Part shown: one piece after another, positions 8,300 to 17,286 of the stretch
Layout of the letters: each line of letters begins with the position of its first letter
Numbering within the stretch: the first letter of the stretch is position 1
Assembly: GCA_963833505.1 (NCBI GenBank)
Contig: CAWHYG010000007.1
Location: 124,001-188,000 of the forward strand
Length of the DNA: 64,000 bases
Direction: 5' to 3'
DNA from: CAWHYG01 sp963833505
Lineage (GTDB): Bacteria; Eisenbacteria; RBG-16-71-46; CAIMUX01
Position numbers and translations under genes: made by a program
Notes under the pieces: model-generated
Told to the model about the DNA's origin: nothing
Databases searched by the model: none
What the model saw: the letters and a program-made list of their open reading frames with translations, nothing else

Positions 8300-10510
8300 C
8301 TACCGGGCGAACGCCGTGCTCGAGCCGGCCGGCCCACCCAACGTAGCCGCCGGAGACGCCGCTCCGCCCGGGGCGTTGATTATCTCCGTATAGATCCGGC
8401 GCTGCCGGTAGAATTGCAGGCGCTGGCCGATGGCGTCGGCTAGCGAGTCGGAATGCGCCGTCCGGGCAAGCTCGATCGCCGTCTCCGCCGTCTGCTCCGC
8501 CTGTTCGAAGCGGCCGGCCGCCGCCTCGGCCGCGGCGCGCGTGTCGAGGACATTTGGATCGTGGCCCCCGGCCAGAGAATCGGCGCGATCGGCCAGCCGG
8601 ACCGCTTCCGATCCATCCCGCAGCGCCGGATCGGTGTTGGTGGCCAGGAGCCAGGCGAGCTGGTTGCACGGCGCCATCCAGTCCGACTTGCAGCGGATCG
8701 CCGTCCTCAATTCCTCTTCCGCCGCCGTGACCGGTCCGGTCGTCTGGAGAAGCGTCGCCGCCAGGCCCACATGCAGCTCCGGATCGGAGGGAGCCCCCTC
8801 GATCGCCTTCCGGTACACGCCGATGGCCTCTTCCGTGCGCCCCAGCGTCGTGAGGGCCCGCCCCAGGTGATTCGAAGCCTCCACATATCCCGGGTCGAGA
8901 CTCAGCGCCTTCTGAAACTCCTGCACCCCCTCTTCGTTCCGGCCGCGAAGACAAAGGGCGGAGCCAAGGCCGAAGGCCGCCTGAGGGTCGTCGGGACTGA
9001 GCTGCAAGGCCTTCTGGAAGTGTTGGATGGCGTCATCCATCTTCCCTTCGGCCAGGAGAAGGATCCCGAGGTTGTAGTGCGCCTCCATGTAGTCCGGCCA
9101 CAGCTCGAGCGCCTTCTCGAAATGCGGGAGCGCCTCGGCGTGCGATACCTGTGCGCCCAGGACCCCGCCGAGCATGTCCTGGACAATGGGCGAATCGGGC
9201 GCGATCTTCTCCATGTGGCGATAGAGCGTCAGATCGTTCTTCCAGTGCCCCACTGTGATCCGCGTTCCGACCGCCTCCGCGGAGACGATGAAGAGGAACA
9301 GGGCCGGCCAGAGCGCCCGCCGGAGACGGCCGCCCCGGCGGAGCGATTCCCAGACACGGGAGCCTCCCGCCGCCAACACCGCGAGGAGACCCAGCGCGGG
9401 GAAATAGATGTACTTATCCGAGGCGATCACCCAGCTGAACTTGATCAGTCCGAGGGTCGGGCCGAGCCCGATGACGAAGAGCAGCCAGCCGGCCAACGGC
9501 CCGCGCGTTCTTGGAGCGATGGCCAGGACGAGAATGGTGAGCGCCGCGATCGCGAACACGCTGGCCAGCACCGACGGCACGGCGAGCGAGAACACCGGTG
9601 GATGCGGGTAGACGCTGGAGAGATTGGACGGCCAGACGATTTTTCGCAGATAGAAGGCGAGCAGATAGCAGGCCTCGAACGGCCAGGTCAGGGCGCTGAC
9701 CGCGGTCGGCATGACCACCTGGGCCGTGCGCTCGTGCGAGATGAACGTGATGACGCCGGAGACGAGCGAGAGCGCCGCATAGGGCCATTTCTCGATCACG
9801 GCGGCACGGCGCAGCCGATCGAGGGGCCACCAGTCCAGAAGCAGCAGCATGATGGGCAACAGGGTCACCGTCGGTTTGGAGACGAGAGCGAGGACATAGA
9901 GGCCCAGAGACACGCCCAGCCAGGTCCGTTTCTTCCTGCCGCCGAGGTGTTCCAGGTAGGTGAGAATGCTGGCCAGCGCGAAAAAGGCGGCCAGGAGCGT
10001 CTTCCGTTCGCCGACCCAGGCCACCGGTTCGACCGTCATCGGATGGAGCCCGAAGATCAGCCCCACGGCGGCTGCCGGCACGATGGAGCCGAAGAGGCGC
10101 CGCAGGATCAGGACGATCAGCACCGTGCAGAGCACGTGCAGGAGCAGACTGGTGCGGTGGAACGCCCCCAGGTCGTCGGGCCGGCCACCCATGGCCCAGT
10201 CGACCATCAGCGAGGTCATGGAGAGGGGCAGGTAGTAGCCGCCGACGGTGGACGGCCGCAGCACCTCGCCGAAGAACCGCTCGACCGAGTGCCAGCCGGG
10301 ATGCGAGACCAGCGGATTGGCCGTGACGAACTGGGCGTCGTCCATGGCCGTGCCCTGAGCCCGCAGGACGGGCCAGTGGACGGCCACCACCGTCGCGGCG
10401 ACCAGGACGAGAAGCACAGCTTCGAACCAGCGGCTCCGATGCTCCAGGCCGAGCGGCGGTCTCATCCCCCGCGCAGCCCGAGCAGCCGATGCCTTGGGTG
10501 GGATTGTCAT
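8300..10510 (-). CDS. TMTC-like polytopic membrane protein with C-terminal TPRs
   Basis: A 736-residue protein. After a cytoplasmic N-terminus, residues ~30-420 form around ten hydrophobic helices with the family motifs MDDAQFVTANPL (first loop) and VEPVAWVGERKTLLAAFF. Residues ~435-700 are TPR repeats (for example AHYNLGILLLAEGKMDDAIQ and AFGLGSALCLRGRNEEGVQE). It is a paralogue of the genes at 1-1464 and 35095-36867. The family resembles eukaryotic TMTC O-mannosyltransferases and bacterial GT-C enzymes; enzymatic activity here is inferred only from fold and the acidic first loop. It is convergent with the repeat-protein gene and divergent from uppP. Confidence 0.8.
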   Translation of the reverse strand: MTIPPKASAARAARGMRPPLGLEHRSRWFEAVLLVLVAATVVAVHWPVLRAQGTAMDDAQFVTANPLVSHPGWHSVERFFGEVLRPSTVGGYYLPLSMTSLMVDWAMGGRPDDLGAFHRTSLLLHVLCTVLIVLILRRLFGSIVPAAAVGLIFGLHPMTVEPVAWVGERKTLLAAFFALASILTYLEHLGGRKKRTWLGVSLGLYVLALVSKPTVTLLPIMLLLLDWWPLDRLRRAAVIEKWPYAALSLVSGVITFISHERTAQVVMPTAVSALTWPFEACYLLAFYLRKIVWPSNLSSVYPHPPVFSLAVPSVLASVFAIAALTILVLAIAPRTRGPLAGWLLFVIGLGPTLGLIKFSWVIASDKYIYFPALGLLAVLAAGGSRVWESLRRGGRLRRALWPALFLFIVSAEAVGTRITVGHWKNDLTLYRHMEKIAPDSPIVQDMLGGVLGAQVSHAEALPHFEKALELWPDYMEAHYNLGILLLAEGKMDDAIQHFQKALQLSPDDPQAAFGLGSALCLRGRNEEGVQEFQKALSLDPGYVEASNHLGRALTTLGRTEEAIGVYRKAIEGAPSDPELHVGLAATLLQTTGPVTAAEEELRTAIRCKSDWMAPCNQLAWLLATNTDPALRDGSEAVRLADRADSLAGGHDPNVLDTRAAAEAAAGRFEQAEQTAETAIELARTAHSDSLADAIGQRLQFYRQRRIYTEIINAPGGAASPAATLGGPAGSSTAFAR

Positions 10511-10700
10511 CCACCCATCTTAGATCCGGTTTCCCGCGGGGCTCAACGCCGGCCTCCGCGCCGCGTCGCCATCCGCGAGCCCGGAGTGCCGGCTGCTCCG
10601 CCCGGCCCCTCCGGGCCGATGGCGTCGTCGGTTTTCCCGTGCTAGCTTCAGCCTTTTGGAATTCCCGGCCGGCCATGAACCTGAACCGGTGGAGGACCAA

Positions 10701-11594
10701 GTGAGCCACTATCTGCTCTCTCTCGTGCTCGGGGTGATCGAAGGACTGACCGAATTCCTGCCCGTCAGCTCCACCGCGCATCTCCGGATCGCGGAGGCGC
10801 TCCTTCGGATCGATCTTCATGACGGGTACTGGAAGATGTACTCCATCGTCATCCAGCTTGGAGCCATCCTGTGCCTCCCGATCTATTTCCGGTCCCGGAT
10901 CGCCGGGTTCCTGGCCACCTACCCGAAAGGGGACAAAGGCGACCGCACTCTTCTCTCCCATCCTCTCACGCTGGTCGGGTTCGCGTTCGTGGTGACGGCC
11001 GTTCCATCGTTTCTGCTGACCAAGGTGATCGGCAAGCACCTGGAGAGCCTCACCATCATGGGGGCCTCGCTGCTGGCCGGCGGCGTCATCATGTGGGTGG
11101 TGGACGCGGTGAACGCGCGATCCGAAGCGGGCGGCCCGAGCGCGCCCGCGAGCCGCATCCGGACCTGGCGCATGGACGACGTGCATCCGGGTCAGGCGGT
11201 CTGGATCGGAGCCTGCCAGATCCTGTCCGCGGTGTTTCCCGGCACGTCGCGCTCCATGTCCACCATCGCGGCCGGGCAGATCGCCGGGATGTCGCGCGCC
11301 TCGGCGCTGGAATTCTCCTTTTTCCTCTCGATCCCGACGATGGTCGTGGCCACGGTCTACGACCTGGCGAAGTCTCTCCGGGCGCAAGGCGGCAACCCGA
11401 TCGGCGCGTCCCGGATCGATGTCCAGGGCTGGATCATTCTCGCGATCGGCTTCGTGGCGGCGTTTCTGGTCGCGTACGCCGCGGTCGCCTGGTTCATGGG
11501 CTGGGTGCGGAAGCGCGGCTTCGCGCCCTTCGCGCTCTACCGCATCGTGGTCGGCGCTCTCGTGCTTCTGTTTCTCGCTCGCAGGTCCGGCTGA
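10701..11594 (+). CDS. uppP: Undecaprenyl-diphosphatase
   Basis: A 297-residue polytopic enzyme that dephosphorylates undecaprenyl diphosphate in the cytoplasmic membrane, recycling the lipid carrier for peptidoglycan and surface polysaccharide synthesis. Both family signatures are present: the Glu-rich EGLTEFLPVSSTAHL near residues 13-27 and PGTSRSM in the middle of the protein (phosphate-binding Arg/Ser). Around seven or eight hydrophobic helices follow the usual BacA/UppP pattern. GTG at 10701 is chosen because GGAGG lies 5 nt upstream and the protein then begins as usual just before the first helix. Slightly longer than many family members because of a loop with NARSEAGGPSAPASRIR. Confidence 0.95.
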   Translation: MSHYLLSLVLGVIEGLTEFLPVSSTAHLRIAEALLRIDLHDGYWKMYSIVIQLGAILCLPIYFRSRIAGFLATYPKGDKGDRTLLSHPLTLVGFAFVVTAVPSFLLTKVIGKHLESLTIMGASLLAGGVIMWVVDAVNARSEAGGPSAPASRIRTWRMDDVHPGQAVWIGACQILSAVFPGTSRSMSTIAAGQIAGMSRASALEFSFFLSIPTMVVATVYDLAKSLRAQGGNPIGASRIDVQGWIILAIGFVAAFLVAYAAVAWFMGWVRKRGFAPFALYRIVVGALVLLFLARRSG

Positions 11595-11683
11595 CCGCCG
11601 GCGTCTCCGGATTCCCGCGTACCTCTTGGCGGAGAACGTGCTCCGCCGGGACGTCCTTCTGCGTCATGCCGGCTCCTTTGCTC

Positions 11684-11712
11684 TTGCGAGACGACTCCGG
11701 CCCCCGTATCCT
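11684..11712 (+). promoter_or_regulatory. Candidate sigma-70-type promoter
   Basis: TTGCGA at 11684-11689 and TATCCT at 11707-11712 with 17-bp spacing, 150 bp upstream of the secreted glycosidase-like gene. Motif match only. Confidence 0.3.
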
Positions 11713-11861
11713 CCTGTTGGTCGGAAAAAGTCCGTCGGGCCGGATCCGCTGTCCGTCCTGGTGACGAGTCCGTCCAGATTCGGAACGCCGCGATCCTGCG
11801 TTCGACGAATCGGAACGGCAGCGGGAACGGCCGGTGCGGCACGACGCGAACGGGGGGCTCC

Positions 11862-14150
11862 ATGGACGGACGGACTGGTGCTGGCGCATCGGTGGGGCTC
11901 GGACCGGCCGGGCTCGGATCCGCAGGCGGGGAATGCCGCGGCCGCGCGCGCGCCGCGATCCTCTTCGGACTCTCCACCGTAATCCTCCTGTCCGCCGGGG
12001 CGGGACCGGCGCGGGCCGTGCACACCACCGGACGGCGGCCCAAGCTCGCCATCTACGCCTGCATGACCGGGGGCCTCTCCGACGCGCAGAGAGACACTCT
12101 GGCCAAGTACGACATGGCCATCGTGAGCGTGTCGCCGAACGAGGTCTCCGATCTCCGGAAGCGGAACCCCAAGATCGAGCTGCTTTTCCAGTGGCTTCCA
12201 CAAAACTTCTTCGGACTGTCGGAGAACGACAGCACCTGGTACCCGGACACCACCTGGAGCCTCATCCGGCTCACCCAGTTCTATGCCATGCAGAACAACT
12301 GGTACCTGAGGGACATCTGGGGGAATCGAATCCCGGAATGGGCCGGCTGGGCCGCCAACTGGACGCGCTATTGCCCGAAGGGGGTTTACGGGACGTCCCG
12401 CGGATTGAACTACGTCGAGTGGCTGAGTCAGGTGGCCATGCCTCAGGTGGTCACGAGCGGCAGGTTCTGGGCGCCCTGGGGGCCGGGCAGCGGGGCCTAT
12501 GACGGCATGCATATCGAGGTGACGGTCGATTGCGTCGGATCATTCAGCGACAGCGCCTACAAATACGCCGATCCGGACGGCGACGGCATCGCCGAAGGCT
12601 GTGATTCCGGGTGCAGCACCGGAGGAGATCAGGACAGCCTCTCCGTCCTCTATCGGGAGATGAACGACGTCTTCCACCCGGCCCTGGACAAGCTCATGGA
12701 CCAGGGCGTGCTTGTGATCCTGAACATCGGAAACAAGTACCAGGGGCCGGCCTGGCGCACCGATGTGACGTCGAACAAGCTCGAGGGGTGGATGTCCTGG
12801 TATGACAACCAGCCCTGGGAGACGTGGTGGGACTGGTTTTACGGGCGCAAGAATCCCCAGCACACGGAAATGTGGGGTCCGGGCTATCGGTGGGCGCAGA
12901 CCTTCGTCCACCACACGGGCAATCAGGCGGTCGAAGGGTGGAACCACACCATCCTCGAGGTCATGCCGCTTCCGGGCTGGGCCGACACCACCTGCCTCCG
13001 CGTGCGGCGCTGGGGTCTGGGAACGTGTCTGTTGGGCGACGGCTATTTCACCTACACCCTGGACCAGTGCAGCGTCCACTGGTATCCGGAGTTCGACCAG
13101 GACTTCGGGAATCCGGACGGCTCCTTCTACAAGCAGATGGTCGGGCAGCTCAACGGGGGAGACACCCTCTACGTCCGTGACTTCGATCGGGGCACGGTGG
13201 TGGTCAATCCCAACGGCCACCCGGTGGGCGGAGTCGCCGCCAAGGACGCCCAGTTCACGATCTATACAGTGGGCCGATTCGCCACGCTGCAGCCGGCGTT
13301 GGACGAGTCCATTCGGACGACGCAGCCGCAGTTGACCTGGTCGACGGCCTACGCTCCGGTCCAGTTCCCACCCGATACCGTCCGCTATGTCGTCTACTGG
13401 TCCGTCAAACCGAACTTCTCCAATCCGGACTCGGCCGTTGCCGGCACCGACACCAGCTTCGTGTTTCCACCTTCGACTCTGCAGGTGCAGACCAACTACT
13501 ACTGGCGGGTCAGAGCGGAGGACCTGCGCGGACCCGCGCGCTGGTCGAGTCCTTCAACCGGGTGGTCGTTCTATATCATCGACGCCGAGACTCCCTGCCG
13601 CATTTCACCCCAGGCCGCCGTCCTTGACGATGGGATTCTCATCTCGTGGAACATGGCGGATGCATCCGGCGTGAGCGGCATCCGGGTCTACCGGCGGACG
13701 CCGGACTCCGATTGGCAGGCGATTTCTCCTCTTCTGATGGTGAATGGCTCGGCGGGCCGGTTCCTCGACTCCGAGGCCTCGCCTGGAATTCCCTACGACT
13801 ATTCGATTGAAGCCTTCGGCCCGACCGGATCGGCCGGCCGATTCGGACCGATCTCGGCGGAGATCCCGGTTCCCCGGGACCTGACGTTGCGGCTGGAGCC
13901 GAACCCTGGAAACGGCCAGGCGTCGATGGCCTTCACTCTGCCCCGGTCGGGAAACGTGACCTTGAGGGTCATCGACGTGCAGGGACGCGTGGTTGAACAG
14001 ATCCCGCTCGGATTCTTCTTGGCCGGCACGCATCAGAAGACTCTGATGCTCCGGGACGGAACGGGCCGCCCGCTTCCGGCCGGACCCTACCTGGTGCGGA
14101 TTCAGGCGCCCGGGGGCCGTAAGACCGTTCGTTGGGTCGTGCTGCGATGA
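11862..14150 (+). CDS. Secreted glycoside-hydrolase-like protein with Fn3 and C-terminal sorting domain
   Basis: A 762-residue exported protein. The long signal region ends ...ILLSAGAGPARA. Residues ~60-370 (PKLAIYACMTGGLSDAQRDT, WLPQNFFGLSEND, LVILNIGNKYQGP) resemble the putative TIM-barrel glycosyl hydrolases of the GHL15 kind, in which a speaker-like 'what do I see' pattern of YDMAIVSVSPNEV is followed by a WP-rich barrel; this is tentative. Residues ~490-590 are a fibronectin-III-like module (VYWSVKPNFSNPDSAV...YYWRVRAEDLRGPARWS), and a second such module follows. The end (LRLEPNPGNGQASMAFTLPR...VRWVVLR) is an Ig-like sorting/FlgD-type domain. GGGGGG precedes the ATG. Expected at or outside the cell surface. 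Confidence 0.65.
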   Translation: MDGRTGAGASVGLGPAGLGSAGGECRGRARAAILFGLSTVILLSAGAGPARAVHTTGRRPKLAIYACMTGGLSDAQRDTLAKYDMAIVSVSPNEVSDLRKRNPKIELLFQWLPQNFFGLSENDSTWYPDTTWSLIRLTQFYAMQNNWYLRDIWGNRIPEWAGWAANWTRYCPKGVYGTSRGLNYVEWLSQVAMPQVVTSGRFWAPWGPGSGAYDGMHIEVTVDCVGSFSDSAYKYADPDGDGIAEGCDSGCSTGGDQDSLSVLYREMNDVFHPALDKLMDQGVLVILNIGNKYQGPAWRTDVTSNKLEGWMSWYDNQPWETWWDWFYGRKNPQHTEMWGPGYRWAQTFVHHTGNQAVEGWNHTILEVMPLPGWADTTCLRVRRWGLGTCLLGDGYFTYTLDQCSVHWYPEFDQDFGNPDGSFYKQMVGQLNGGDTLYVRDFDRGTVVVNPNGHPVGGVAAKDAQFTIYTVGRFATLQPALDESIRTTQPQLTWSTAYAPVQFPPDTVRYVVYWSVKPNFSNPDSAVAGTDTSFVFPPSTLQVQTNYYWRVRAEDLRGPARWSSPSTGWSFYIIDAETPCRISPQAAVLDDGILISWNMADASGVSGIRVYRRTPDSDWQAISPLLMVNGSAGRFLDSEASPGIPYDYSIEAFGPTGSAGRFGPISAEIPVPRDLTLRLEPNPGNGQASMAFTLPRSGNVTLRVIDVQGRVVEQIPLGFFLAGTHQKTLMLRDGTGRPLPAGPYLVRIQAPGGRKTVRWVVLR

Positions 14151-14374
14151 AGCGCGGGTGGGGCTGACCCTTCTCGAATCCCGGACCACCACCGCTTCGC
14201 CGGGTCAGGCCGCGGACTGTCATTGGGTTCCACCGGCTCGCCTGCCCCTGGCTTGCCGGCCTGATCGTTCCCCCTTTTGGCGCCCTCATTCCGATTGTTC
14301 CAGGAACTTTCTGCGACAGGCAGGGTTCACAGACCGTTCATTCGCGCTCTGGCACAACGACGAGGGGAGTTGCA

Positions 14375-14884
14375 ATGAAAATCTGGGTCCTGTTTGCGCT
14401 TCTCCTGGCTCCCGCCACTGTCTTCGCCGATACGCCCGCCTCCGCTGACCCGCCCGCCCACGCTCCTCTCGGGCCGGCGCCAGCCTTCCATCTGCTCACG
14501 ACCGGCGGAACGATCGTGTCCGACTCGCTTCGGGGACGAGTCATCCTTCTCGACTTCTGGGCTTCCTGGTGCGGGCCCTGCAAGCAGTCCTTTCCGTGGC
14601 TCAAGTCATTGCAGGAGACATACGGGCCTCGGGGCCTGACCGTCGTGGCGATCAATCTGGACAAGGACCGGGAGAAGGCGGAGGGCTTTCTGGCCGACCA
14701 TCCCAACCCGTTCACCGTCGCGTTCGATCCCGTCGGCGAAACCGCGGAAGCCTACAAGGTGACGGCCATACCCTTCAGTTTCCTGATCAACCGGCAGGGA
14801 GCCATCGTCTATTCGCACGCCGGCTTCGACCCGAAGAAGACCGGTGAGCTGGAAAGCCGCATCGAGGAGGCCTGCCAGCCATGA
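14375..14884 (+). CDS. TlpA-family periplasmic thioredoxin
   Basis: A 169-residue exported thiol-disulfide oxidoreductase. The signal peptide MKIWVLFALLLAPATVFA is followed by a TlpA/ResA-like fold with the active site WCGPC at residues 65-69 and the cis-Pro loop AIPFSF. These proteins usually act as periplasmic reductants for a specific client. First gene of a four-gene operon with overlapping or abutting ends: its TGA overlaps the ATG of the DUF4266 lipoprotein. The invariant C-terminal CGCN of that lipoprotein is an obvious candidate client, which is inference. GAGGGGAG precedes the start. Confidence 0.88.
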   Translation: MKIWVLFALLLAPATVFADTPASADPPAHAPLGPAPAFHLLTTGGTIVSDSLRGRVILLDFWASWCGPCKQSFPWLKSLQETYGPRGLTVVAINLDKDREKAEGFLADHPNPFTVAFDPVGETAEAYKVTAIPFSFLINRQGAIVYSHAGFDPKKTGELESRIEEACQP

Positions 14885-15135
14885 TGATGAAGCCGAACGC
14901 CAAGTCGCTCCTGGTGCTGCTTCTCCTGCCGCTGGCGGCTTTCATCCTCGCCTCGCTCGCCGCCGGCTGCGCGGCGACGCGGGTCCGTCCCTGGGATCGC
15001 GATCTCCTCTCGGAAAAGAAGATGCAATACGACCCCGCGCCCATGGTCGGCGCAGTGGACGATCACATCTACTACAGCAAGGAGGGCTCGACCGGCGGGC
15101 TCGGAGTAGGAGGCGGGGGATGCGGATGCAACTGA
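14881..15135 (+). CDS. DUF4266 lipoprotein
   Basis: An 84-residue lipoprotein. Basic N-terminus, hydrophobic stretch and lipobox LAAGC place the acylated Cys near residue 29. The short mature part has the DUF4266 features: R(V)RPWDRDLLSEKKMQYDP, DDHIYYSKEGSTGG and a glycine-rich end with two Cys in GGGGCGCN. The start overlaps the thioredoxin stop by 4 nt; an ATGATGATG run makes the exact first Met uncertain by two codons. DUF4266 proteins are commonly found with DUF3570 and ApbE; the function is not known. The terminal Cys pair could hold a metal or be a substrate of the adjacent thioredoxin. Confidence 0.88.
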   Translation: MMMKPNAKSLLVLLLLPLAAFILASLAAGCAATRVRPWDRDLLSEKKMQYDPAPMVGAVDDHIYYSKEGSTGGLGVGGGGCGCN

Positions 15136-16391
15136 CAGCGCCGGACCGGCCTTCCCCCCTCCGGGGACAGCTCCGAGCCGCGGTCGGCACGCTGCTGGCG
15201 CTGGGCGCGCCGGCGGTGGCGCAGGCGGACGGCGGCGGACAGACGCAGTTCGACGGGACCGTGTTGTTCTACGGGGAAGAGCATCGGGCGAACGTGGTCG
15301 AGCCGACCGCGCGCTTGACCAGGATTCTTCCCGACGGCCGCTCCTTCTGGGCTCAGCTCGGGATCGACGTGATCACGGGCGCTTCGCCCACCGGCGCACT
15401 TCCCTCGGGCCAGGTGCAGACCACCACCACTCCGTCCGGAAGCGTGACCAGCTCGCCGGCCGGACAGACGCCGACGAGCCCGTTCAAGGACCGCCGCATC
15501 GCGCTGGACGGCGGATGGACCCAGCCGTTCCTCGGACGGGTGACTTCCGCGCTGGATGGGCATTTCTCGAGGGAAAAGGACTACCAGTCCCTGGGGGCGA
15601 ACGAGAAGGTCTTGGTGGACCTGATGCAGAAGCTGGTGACGGTGACGGCGGGCGCCGGGTTCAACCACGACGGGGTCTTCCCGGTCGGAGGCACGCCGTA
15701 CGGACTCACCGACGGAACCGCTCTCATGAACGCCGGGAGCAACCCGAAGCGGGTCACGAGCGGCATGATCGGGCTGTCGCGCATCGTCACGCGCCGCTGG
15801 ATGATCGGGGTGAACGCCACGCGCACGGTCGAGCAGGGCTACCTGACGGAGCCGTACAAGTTGGTGAGCCTCGTCGACCCGGTCCTGGGGTCGCCCGTCG
15901 GGGCGCTGACAGAGAAACGGCCCTCCTATCGCGACCGTCGCGACGTGATGGCGAGCACGGTGTATCACCTGGCCAAGGACGTCATCTACGCCTCGTACCG
16001 GTACTACTGGGACGGCTGGAAGGTGCGATCGAACACCTACGATTTCAAATACCGGTACGAGCTGGAGGACGGCTCCTTCTTCGAGCCGCATGTCCGCTAC
16101 TACCAGCAGACGGCCGCCAGCTTCTTCACCTGGGGGCTCGTGAACGCCGCTCCCTTGCCGGAGTTCGCCTCTGCCGACTACCGCCTGGGGGCGATGTCCA
16201 CCTTGACGGTCGGCGCCACCTACGGCTTCCATTCCCAGACCTATCCGGGGGAATGGAGGGTGCGGGTCGAGTACATGGGACAATCGGGCAACGGACATCC
16301 CGACAGCGCCATCGGCGTCGAACGCCAGCTCGATCTTTTCCCCCGGGTCAACATCGTGTCCGCGGTCGTGGCCTATACGGTGGATTTCTGA
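15120..16391 (+). CDS. DUF3570 outer-membrane-type protein with candidate flavinylation motif
   Basis: A 423-residue exported protein, signal region ending ...LGAPAVAQA, then a series of amphipathic strands (for example SYRDRRDVMASTVYHL, WKVRSNTYDFKYRY, EFASADYRLGAMSTL) ending in VVAYTVDF with C-terminal Phe, as in outer-membrane barrels. Family: DUF3570. Residues 83-91 read DVITGASPT, which fits the D-x-x-[ST]-G-A-[ST]-x-T motif to which ApbE attaches FMN through phosphate on the Ser/Thr (here Thr86, codon 15375-15377). The apbE gene begins at the next base after its stop. The start at 15120 overlaps the DUF4266 gene by 16 nt; GGCGGGGG serves as ribosome-binding site. Confidence 0.85.
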   Translation: MRMQLTAPDRPSPLRGQLRAAVGTLLALGAPAVAQADGGGQTQFDGTVLFYGEEHRANVVEPTARLTRILPDGRSFWAQLGIDVITGASPTGALPSGQVQTTTTPSGSVTSSPAGQTPTSPFKDRRIALDGGWTQPFLGRVTSALDGHFSREKDYQSLGANEKVLVDLMQKLVTVTAGAGFNHDGVFPVGGTPYGLTDGTALMNAGSNPKRVTSGMIGLSRIVTRRWMIGVNATRTVEQGYLTEPYKLVSLVDPVLGSPVGALTEKRPSYRDRRDVMASTVYHLAKDVIYASYRYYWDGWKVRSNTYDFKYRYELEDGSFFEPHVRYYQQTAASFFTWGLVNAAPLPEFASADYRLGAMSTLTVGATYGFHSQTYPGEWRVRVEYMGQSGNGHPDSAIGVERQLDLFPRVNIVSAVVAYTVDF

Positions 16392-17276
16392 GTGACCGGG
16401 CTGGTCGAGCGCGCGGAGAACTACTTTCTCGGGCGGTTCTCGGCCATGGCCAGCCCCTGCGAGGTCCTGGTCGACACGGACGACCCGGCCGAGGCTGAAT
16501 CGGCCCTCCGGGTCGCGCGCCGCGAGGCCGAGCGGATCGAGCGCAAGTTCAGCCGCTATCGGACGGACAACGTCATCTACCGGATCAATCACGGCGAGGG
16601 GCGGCCGATCCCCGTCGATCCGGAGACCGGTCTCCTGATCGACTACGCCGCCGAGTGCTACCGCATATCAGACGGCCTCTTCGACATCACCTCGGGCGCG
16701 CTCCGCCGGGTCTGGACCTTCGATGGAAGCGATCGTGTGCCCGATGAAGCGTCGGTGCGCGAGACGCTCCGGGACGTCGGCTGGGATCGGGTGGCCTGGA
16801 GGGACCATTCGATCGCGATGCCGGCTGGAATGGAGATCGACCTCGGCGGCATCGGCAAGGAATACGCGGTGGATCGCGCTGCCGCCCTGATCGCATCAGA
16901 GATCAAGAGCGCGTTTCTGGTCAACTTCGGGGGGGACTTGTACGCGAGCACGGCGCGCCGGGGGGAACGTTCGTGGGGCGTCGGCATCGACGATCCGGAT
17001 CGAACCGGCCGGGCCGCGCCCTATCGCCTCGACTTCGATCGCGGGGGCCTCGCGACCAGCGGAGACGCCCGGCGATTTCTGATCTCCAATGGCCGCCGGC
17101 TGGGCCACATCCTGAATCCGCGAACCGGCCGGCCGGTCGAGGGCGCCCCGCGATCCGTCACGGTCCTGGGTCAGACGTGCCTTGAGGCGGGAACGCTCTC
17201 CACCCTGGCCTATCTGAAGGGACCGGGGGCCGCCTCGTTTCTGGAGAGCCACGGGGCGCAGTACTGGATCCTCTGA
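16392..17276 (+). CDS. apbE: FAD:protein FMN transferase (ApbE family)
   Basis: A 294-residue enzyme that transfers FMN from FAD to a Ser/Thr of target proteins. Family motifs: FSAMASPCEV near the N-terminus, FSRYRTDNVIYRIN, DLGGIGKEYAVD (FAD/Mg binding), NFGGDLYAS and TSGDARRF with the Mg-binding Asp. No signal peptide or lipobox is present, unlike many periplasmic ApbE lipoproteins, so the protein may act in the cytoplasm or the exported form depends on something not seen. GTG start directly abuts the DUF3570 stop, so translation is probably coupled. Its most likely target is the adjacent DUF3570 protein. Confidence 0.93.
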   Translation: MTGLVERAENYFLGRFSAMASPCEVLVDTDDPAEAESALRVARREAERIERKFSRYRTDNVIYRINHGEGRPIPVDPETGLLIDYAAECYRISDGLFDITSGALRRVWTFDGSDRVPDEASVRETLRDVGWDRVAWRDHSIAMPAGMEIDLGGIGKEYAVDRAAALIASEIKSAFLVNFGGDLYASTARRGERSWGVGIDDPDRTGRAAPYRLDFDRGGLATSGDARRFLISNGRRLGHILNPRTGRPVEGAPRSVTVLGQTCLEAGTLSTLAYLKGPGAASFLESHGAQYWIL

Positions 17277-17286
17277 TCTGCGGGGT

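Noticed and set aside
8453..10645. 730-codon open frame on the plus strand
   Set aside because: Shadow of the minus-strand TMTC-like gene; no recognisable domain.
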